A stretch of DNA of 9,896 nt, taken from the NCBI GenBank assembly GCA_002418205.1, contig DIDP01000022.1, positions 1-9,896 on the forward strand, in the 5' to 3' direction. The stretch is from Anaerolineales bacterium UBA5797. GTDB lineage: Bacteria; Chloroflexota; Anaerolineae; Anaerolineales; Villigracilaceae. The notes beneath the pieces are model-generated. The model was not told where the DNA came from. It searched no databases and was given only the letters and a program-made list of their open reading frames with translations. Shown piece after piece: positions 5,308 through 9,896 of this stretch (position 1 is its first letter; each line of letters opens with the position of its first letter). The translations under genes were made by a program, and so were the position numbers.

Positions 5308-8300
5308 ATGTCTGCCGCCACCCGTTCCCCGCTTTCCAACGATTGGCGCGACCTGGCCAGCCTGGGGGAACAAATCATCAGCACCACCTCGCTTGCCGCC
5401 CAACGTGACCGCATTGTTGCGGTAACGTCCAATCTGGTAAAAGGAGAGGTGGATGTTTGGCTTCAGGACGGTTTGTTCCGTCTGCCCAACCTGAAGGAAG
5501 AGCAGATCTTCGAACAACAACCTGCCTCAACGGGCATGCAGCGAGCCATGAAGACGGGGAAAATCTGCAGGAAGCAAAGAAGAGGGACAAGGAACGGCGC
5601 CTCACGCGGGACCTGGGTAGCGATTCCGCTTGAAGAGCAGGGGATCACGCTGGGAGCGATCCAGATCAACCGCACCAAAGGACCCGACTTCAAAGAGGAT
5701 GAATTGAATCTGCTGGAGGGCGTGGCAGGTGTGGCGTCTGTCAGCCTTGTTGCATCGCACCGCGTCGCGGTTGAAAGGTTCAGGCTCAACCAGTTGAACC
5801 TGGTACGCGAGGTCAGCGCCCAGATCGCGAACGTCCTGCACGTGGACGAACTCGCCCGCCGTGTGACACAACTGATCCAGCAGACATTCCATTATTACTA
5901 CGTCGCCATCTTTACACTGCGAAAGGATTCCTCCGCTCTGCGCTTCCGGGCAAGCGCCATGGCTTCCCGCAAGGGCAGGCGCAGGAAGAAGGTCGCTTTG
6001 GATGTGGAGATCGGCCAGGGGTTGATCGGGCAGGTTGCGGCTTCGGGCGAACGGATCCTTGTCGAAGATGTGCAGAAGGATACGCGTTACCGTTTCATCG
6101 AGGCGCTCCCCGAAACAAGGTCCGAAGTGGTCATCCCGCTGAAGATCGAAGACCGGGTGCTGGGTGTTCTCGATGTGCAAAGCGACCAACCCAACGCCTT
6201 CCATCCGAATGACCTGCTGATCCTCGAGGCGCTGGCGGATACCATCGCCCGCGCAGTCGAGGGGGCACGTTTGTACAGCGATCTCCGCCATCGCGCGGAC
6301 CAACTGACCCTGATCGCTGAGGTCAGCAAAAGCGTGAACTCCTCGCTCGAACTGCCCACGCTGATGAAGAACGTGGCTTCGTTGATCCATGAAAAGTTTA
6401 AGTATCCATACGTTCATCTCTTCACGGTTCATCCCAACCGCCGCCTGATCGAATACGAAGCGGGCAGCGGTGAGCGGGCTGGCCGACTTGTCGGTCAGAT
6501 GTTGCTGCTCGATGACGCCCATGGGATCATTCCGTGGGTGGCGCGCGAGGGGAAACCGGTCCTGGCAAATGATGTGTCGAAGGAGGCGCGTTATCGCGCC
6601 TCTCCGCTCCCGCCGGAGAATACAAAAGCGGAATTGTGCATTCCCCTGCTGTTCGATGAAAAGGTCGTTGGCATCCTGGATATTCAATCGGACAAGGTCA
6701 ACGCCTTCACCGAGGACGACCTGATGATCTTCGAAGCGGTTGCAGATAATATCGCCATGGCGATCCACAACGCCGACCTGTATCGCTCCGAGCAATGGCG
6801 GCGGCAGGTGGCAGACAGCCTCCGTGAAGTGGCGGGCTTGATCTCAGCGGATGCCAGTGTGGATGATGTGCTCGAAGCCATCCTCCTGGAGTTGGACCGC
6901 AATCTTCCGGTCGATATCTCCGCGATCTGGCTGCTGGAGGACGATGAGTTATATCTTGCCGCCTGCCACAATTGCGATGAAGATCTGCTGGAGCAACTTC
7001 TATACGATACGCCTGAAGCCTATGAGGCCTTGATGCGCGTTCTATATGCGGAGAAGCCCGATATCCGCAAACCGACCGACCCGCTTTGGATCACCGGTCT
7101 TGCGGCAGGTTTCGATCAAAATTATTCCGGTCTTGCCGCGCCGCTGCGGATTGGCGATCAGCCGTTGGGTGTGATCACGCTTTCGCATCAGACGTCCGGC
7201 AGGTACGGTCACGAGGCACGGGCGATGACCACCACCTTTGCAAGCTATGCCGCGGTCGCCATCGAGAACGCCCGCCTGTACGACACCGCCCAGGAGCAGG
7301 CGTACGCCTCCGCCGCGTTGTTGCAGGTGGCGCAGGCGGTTGTAAGCCTCAACGATCTTGATGAAACGCTCGGCACGATCATCCGCATCCTCCCGATCCT
7401 TGTCGGTGTGGAGCGGGTTGCGCTTTACCAATGGGATTCGGACAAGAACGTTTTTCTGCCATCACAGGAATATGGACTGGACGAAGAGGATGAAAAGGAA
7501 TTCTGGAACCGTGAATACAGTGCCGGAGAGTTTGCCTTCCTGGATGCCTGCCGCGATGAGACTGGTCTGCGCGCCTGCCTGATCGATTCTGATTCGCAAT
7601 ACGGACTCAAGGCATGGCTCTCATTAGACCCCTCGAAAGAGGTCAACCTGGGAAACCCCGGCAAGTTCCTGTTCGCGGTTCCGATCGCGGTCAAGGAAGC
7701 GCTTTATGGTGTGATGCTCATCGAGGAAGCCGCGGGCGGACTCCGCTTCCGCGCCCGGCGCCTCGAGATCATCACCGGCATTGCGCAACAAGCCGCGCTT
7801 GCCATTCAGAACGACCTCCTGCAAAAAGAGATGGTCGTGCGCGAACGCCTCGAAACGGAAGTGCAGTTGGCGCGCCAGATCCAGCAGACCTTCATCCCTG
7901 AGACGCTCCCCGAATTTTCCGATTGGGAACTCGCCGCGCGCTGGAAGACAGCCCGCCAGGTGGGCGGCGATTTCTACGACGTGTTCAACATGACCGATAA
8001 CAAACTTGGGCTGTTCATTGCGGACGTTTCTGATAAGGGCGTTCCAGCCGCCCTATTCATGGCGCTCACGCGGACGCTGGTACGTGCCGCCGTGATCGAG
8101 ACCGAATCCCCCGCCGAAGCCTTGAAGCGCGTCAACGATCTCCTGATCCCCGATACGAAGCAGGGCATGTTCGTGACCGCGGTCTATGCCGTGCTTGACA
8201 TGAACAAGGGCGAGTTGACCTACGTCAACGCGGGGCATAATCCGCCTTTGCTGGCGAGGGCCAGCGGAGCAGTGGAGAAGTTATCGCGCACTGGCATCGC

Positions 8301-8571
8301 GCTCGGCGCGGCGGAGAATTTGGAGTATGAACAGCGTGTTGTCACACTCGAAAAAGAGGACAGCCTGTTGTTCTACACCGATGGTTTGACCGAGTCCTAC
8401 AACAACGACGGCGAATTTTACGGGGATGAGCGTCTCATGGAATCGTTGAAGGCAAACCATTGCTCCTCCGCCCATGAGTTGATGGACATCGTCGAAAAAT
8501 CCCTGATCGATTTCGTGCAGGATATGCCTCCCGCTGATGACTTGACGATGCTGGTGTTGAGAAGGGTGTAA
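5308..8571 (+). CDS. Multi-GAF SpoIIE/RsbU-type protein serine phosphatase
   Basis: This 1087-residue cytoplasmic sensor phosphatase is predicted to dephosphorylate the STAS protein of this group. About five GAF-like segments can be seen at roughly 12-152 (weak), 167-322, 331-492, 499-657 and 665-833. The second and third show clear features ('YYYVAIFTL', 'GLIGQVAASGERILVEDV', 'PLKIEDRVLGVLDVQSD'). A charged helix at 835-862 then leads to the PP2C/SpoIIE domain at about 874-1087. Metal-binding acidic residues are present: D888 and D891 in 'GGDFYDVF', D906 and D909 in 'ADVSDKGVPAALF', D1025 in 'YTDGLTESY', and D1077/D1078 in 'ADDLTML', so the enzyme should be active. There is no membrane segment. 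Two lysine/arginine-rich stretches interrupt the first two GAF domains. The start at 5308 is chosen for its ribosome site; a GTG at 5299 is possible. No obvious terminator follows. Confidence 0.94.
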   Translation: MSAATRSPLSNDWRDLASLGEQIISTTSLAAQRDRIVAVTSNLVKGEVDVWLQDGLFRLPNLKEEQIFEQQPASTGMQRAMKTGKICRKQRRGTRNGASRGTWVAIPLEEQGITLGAIQINRTKGPDFKEDELNLLEGVAGVASVSLVASHRVAVERFRLNQLNLVREVSAQIANVLHVDELARRVTQLIQQTFHYYYVAIFTLRKDSSALRFRASAMASRKGRRRKKVALDVEIGQGLIGQVAASGERILVEDVQKDTRYRFIEALPETRSEVVIPLKIEDRVLGVLDVQSDQPNAFHPNDLLILEALADTIARAVEGARLYSDLRHRADQLTLIAEVSKSVNSSLELPTLMKNVASLIHEKFKYPYVHLFTVHPNRRLIEYEAGSGERAGRLVGQMLLLDDAHGIIPWVAREGKPVLANDVSKEARYRASPLPPENTKAELCIPLLFDEKVVGILDIQSDKVNAFTEDDLMIFEAVADNIAMAIHNADLYRSEQWRRQVADSLREVAGLISADASVDDVLEAILLELDRNLPVDISAIWLLEDDELYLAACHNCDEDLLEQLLYDTPEAYEALMRVLYAEKPDIRKPTDPLWITGLAAGFDQNYSGLAAPLRIGDQPLGVITLSHQTSGRYGHEARAMTTTFASYAAVAIENARLYDTAQEQAYASAALLQVAQAVVSLNDLDETLGTIIRILPILVGVERVALYQWDSDKNVFLPSQEYGLDEEDEKEFWNREYSAGEFAFLDACRDETGLRACLIDSDSQYGLKAWLSLDPSKEVNLGNPGKFLFAVPIAVKEALYGVMLIEEAAGGLRFRARRLEIITGIAQQAALAIQNDLLQKEMVVRERLETEVQLARQIQQTFIPETLPEFSDWELAARWKTARQVGGDFYDVFNMTDNKLGLFIADVSDKGVPAALFMALTRTLVRAAVIETESPAEALKRVNDLLIPDTKQGMFVTAVYAVLDMNKGELTYVNAGHNPPLLARASGAVEKLSRTGIALGAAENLEYEQRVVTLEKEDSLLFYTDGLTESYNNDGEFYGDERLMESLKANHCSSAHELMDIVEKSLIDFVQDMPPADDLTMLVLRRV

Positions 8572-8600
8572 TAATATTCGTCTCACGATCTGCCTGACTT

Positions 8601-8638
8601 TTTACAAGGATTTTACATCCACACCATACTCCCATAAT
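8601..8638 (+). promoter_or_regulatory. Possible promoter for the secreted protein gene
   Basis: The 117-base gap 8572-8688 holds no gene and no clear terminator. Candidate elements are TTTACA at 8601-8606 with CATACT at 8625-8630 (18-base spacer), and TTTACA at 8612-8617 with CATAAT at 8633-8638 (15-base spacer). Neither is strong. The same -35 hexamer, TTTACA, occurs before the ridA gene. Read-through from the phosphatase is also possible. Confidence 0.25.
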
Positions 8639-8688
8639 CTGCACAATCTACAATCATCATCGTAACCTAAAACCACAGGAGGCTTACG

Positions 8689-9231
8689 ATGAAAAACATA
8701 TTCAGGAAATCCATCATGATCGCGCTTGTCGCCGCGCTGGCAGTGGCGAGTCTGCCCCTCGTCCGCGTGGCAGCCGCGGCGGAGAACGATCCGCCCTCGC
8801 CATCCACGGAAGCATCCCATGAAAGGCTGGAGCGGATCTGGGCGCGCCAACTCCGCATCTACGAAAGGATCGGCAATGGCTTTGAGCGCGCGGATACGTT
8901 TGTCGATCGAGTCCAGGAGTTGATCGATCGCGCCGCACAGAACGACAAAGACGTCTCGGCTGTGCAGGCCGCGTTGGACGCGTTCGAAGCCGCGCTCAAG
9001 GAGGCGCATCCCGTTTACGAGAGCGGCAAGGGACTTGTCAACTCGCACCAGGGATTTGACAACAAGGGCAAAGTGACCGACCCCGAAAAAGCCAAAGAGA
9101 CCGTCAAGGCGATGGGCGAGAAACTGCGGGAGATCAAGGAAGCCATGGATGGGACTGGCAGGGCGTTACACGATGCCCTCCGGACCTTCCGTGAAGCCAA
9201 CCCGCCTCCTCAGCCAGCCCGGGACAAATAA
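8689..9231 (+). CDS. Secreted, charged all-helical protein of unknown function
   Basis: I cannot name a characterised family for this 180-residue protein. Residues 1-31 are a Sec-type signal peptide: basic start 'MKNIFRK', hydrophobic core 'IMIALVAALAVASLPLV', and a likely cut after 'RVAAAA'. There is no cysteine, so it is not a lipoprotein. A short linker rich in Pro and Ser (34-42) follows. The mature part appears wholly helical, with long charged amphipathic segments at about 44-82, 87-116 and 131-170 and a polar loop 'NSHQGFDNKGKVTD' at 118-131. The tail is proline-rich (171-180). AGGAGG at 8677-8682 lies 6 bases before the ATG. Its position right after the phosphatase gene could mean coregulation, or that it is independent. 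It could be an extracytoplasmic binding or structural protein. The helical pattern loosely recalls CpxP-like periplasmic proteins, but I see no shared motif. Confidence 0.85.
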   Translation: MKNIFRKSIMIALVAALAVASLPLVRVAAAAENDPPSPSTEASHERLERIWARQLRIYERIGNGFERADTFVDRVQELIDRAAQNDKDVSAVQAALDAFEAALKEAHPVYESGKGLVNSHQGFDNKGKVTDPEKAKETVKAMGEKLREIKEAMDGTGRALHDALRTFREANPPPQPARDK

Positions 9232-9246
9232 TTCACCATATGCAGT

Positions 9247-9282
9247 ACAGGCTTCGGAGATCGAGGGGGCTCCGAAGCCTGT
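9247..9282 (+). terminator. Strong hairpin after the secreted protein gene, terminator-like
   Basis: ACAGGCTTCGGAG (9247-9259) and CTCCGAAGCCTGT (9270-9282) are perfect 13-base reverse complements around a 10-base loop. The hairpin starts 15 bases after the stop codon. The following bases, TCATAAAAG, are not a T run, so intrinsic termination would be weak. It may instead protect the 3' end of the mRNA or act with another factor. Confidence 0.6.
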
Positions 9283-9291
9283 TCATAAAAG

Positions 9292-9321
9292 TTTACATAA
9301 AATTGTAATAGGCAGTACAAT
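9292..9321 (+). promoter_or_regulatory. Promoter of ridA
   Basis: TTTACA at 9292-9297 and TACAAT at 9316-9321 are spaced by 18 bases, each one or two bases off consensus. Transcription would begin near 9328, giving a leader of about 28 bases to the ATG at 9356. GAGG at 9347-9350 serves as ribosome site with a 5-base spacer. The promoter follows the hairpin that closes the previous gene, so ridA appears to be its own transcription unit. Confidence 0.5.
9302..9321. promoter_or_regulatory. Palindromic operator-like site over the ridA -10
   Basis: ATTGTA (9302-9307) and TACAAT (9316-9321) are perfect reverse complements spaced by 8 bases, making a 20-bp dyad that includes the -10 hexamer. A third copy of ATTGTA lies at 9328-9333, at the predicted transcription start. 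This layout suits a dimeric repressor blocking polymerase. However, the TACAAT half is also the -10 itself, so chance symmetry in AT-rich DNA cannot be excluded. Confidence 0.35.
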
Positions 9322-9355
9322 CGCCTCATTGTAAAATCCAATAGATGAGGCAGTC

Positions 9356-9766
9356 ATGTACACAGCAGAAGGTAAAAAAATTGTCGCAACCGATAAAGCC
9401 CCGAAGGCGATCGGACCCTACTCCCAGGCCATCAGCACCACGCAAGCGATATTCACAGCTGGGCAGATCGGGCTTGACCCCAAAACGATGGAACTTGTCG
9501 AGGGCGGCGTGGAAGCCCAGACCAGGCAGGTGTTGACCAATCTCAAGAATGTTTTGGAATCAGAGGACTCAGGCTTGAATTTCGTGGTCAAGACTACCGT
9601 CTTTTTGCAGGATATGGCTGACTTCGCCAAAATGAACGCGGTCTACGCCGAGTTCTTCCCTGAGAACCCGCCCGCGCGCAGCACGGTCCAGGTTGCGGGT
9701 CTGCCCAAAGGCGCGCTGGTCGAGATCGACTGCATCGCCTTGCTCTCTCCCGTTCGTGGTGACTGA
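9356..9766 (+). CDS. ridA: RidA family reactive enamine/imine deaminase
   Basis: This 136-residue protein belongs to the YjgF/YER057c/UK114 (Rid) family. It should hydrolyse reactive 2-aminoacrylate and related enamines or imines released by pyridoxal-phosphate enzymes, protecting them from damage; members are cytosolic trimers. Expected residues are visible: 'GPYSQAI' with Y22, 'AGQIGLDP' at 35-42, R108 in 'NPPARSTVQVAGLP', and E123 in 'ALVEIDCIALL'. The arginine is the substrate carboxylate ligand of the RidA subgroup, so this is an active-type member, not a degenerate Rid protein. The length is close to the family norm, with a few extra N-terminal residues. It appears to be transcribed alone from the promoter at 9292-9321, with no link to the signalling genes other than position. 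Confidence 0.94.
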   Translation: MYTAEGKKIVATDKAPKAIGPYSQAISTTQAIFTAGQIGLDPKTMELVEGGVEAQTRQVLTNLKNVLESEDSGLNFVVKTTVFLQDMADFAKMNAVYAEFFPENPPARSTVQVAGLPKGALVEIDCIALLSPVRGD

Positions 9767-9798
9767 TTGCCTAGAATTGACAGCCAGTAATCAACAAC

Positions 9799-9896
9799 GT
9801 GTCCAACGAACTCATCCTTCTCGTCGATGACGAACCGTCCATCATCCAGCTTGCCCGCATGTATCTCGAGCGGGAGGGGTATCGCATCGTGTCCGT
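9799..9896 (+). CDS. Response regulator, N-terminal part, cut by the window end
   Basis: The first 32 codons begin with GTG and encode 'SNELILLVDDEPSIIQLARM', followed by 'YLEREGYRI'. The first beta strand and acidic pocket (D10-D11-E12) of a receiver domain, plus helix 1, are clear. The phosphoacceptor and any output domain lie beyond the window. An in-frame TGA at 9778 and the absence of other upstream starts support the GTG. No ribosome site is seen. A -10-like TAGAAT at 9772-9777 could start a short-leader transcript near 9784. It is 32 bases after the ridA stop. Confidence 0.82.
   Translation, partial: MSNELILLVDDEPSIIQLARMYLEREGYRIVS

Noticed and set aside
5602..6795. A 397-codon open frame on the minus strand inside the phosphatase gene
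   Set aside because: It is fully antisense to well-conserved GAF domains, its translation shows no recognisable domain, and it has no ribosome site; it follows from the codon bias of the real gene.
9242..9319. GCAGTACA repeated at 9242-9249 and 9312-9319
   Set aside because: An 8-base match in a short AT-rich region is likely chance, and its first copy overlaps the arm of the terminator-like hairpin.
9777..9782. Perfect -35 hexamer TTGACA before the last gene
   Set aside because: At 16-18 bases downstream there is only coding sequence with no -10-like hexamer, and the start would fall inside the response regulator.

Overview
The window is about 9.9 kb of moderately GC-rich bacterial DNA, densely coded. 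The gene families, the N-terminus of the membrane histidine kinase (an 'RQFVQPPEF'-type start) and the stacked GAF domains of the SpoIIE phosphatase resemble Chloroflexota of the class Anaerolineae. That assignment is inferred from protein style; there is no rRNA or other marker in the window.

Left part (1-4245, minus strand): a three-gene signalling group, read right to left. It comprises a six-helix membrane histidine kinase with PAS, GAF, HisKA and HATPase domains; a stand-alone Rcp1-type response regulator; and a receiver-PAS-HD-GYP protein predicted to hydrolyse cyclic di-GMP. An extended -10 promoter lies inside the longest possible reading frame of the kinase and argues for a start 48 bases further in.

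Middle part (4246-8571, plus strand): after a divergent intergenic region with a good promoter comes a complete partner-switching module. It consists of a STAS anti-sigma-antagonist-like protein, an RsbW-like serine kinase, and a 1087-residue phosphatase with about five GAF-like domains before a SpoIIE-type PP2C domain. A convincing Rho-independent terminator lies between the STAS and kinase genes and ends only 4 bases before the kinase ATG, so it may act as an attenuator. No sigma factor is encoded here, so the module's output is unknown.

Right part (8572-9896, plus strand): a secreted, highly charged helical protein of unknown function; a strong hairpin; a RidA enamine/imine deaminase gene with its own promoter and a palindromic operator-like site over the -10; and the first 32 codons of another response regulator, cut by the window end.

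Working picture (inference): the membrane kinase senses a signal and phosphorylates one or both receivers, changing c-di-GMP levels. The divergent partner switch senses through GAF domains related to the one in the kinase and controls an unidentified target through STAS phosphorylation. I see no tRNA, rRNA, CRISPR, insertion sequence or prophage element.
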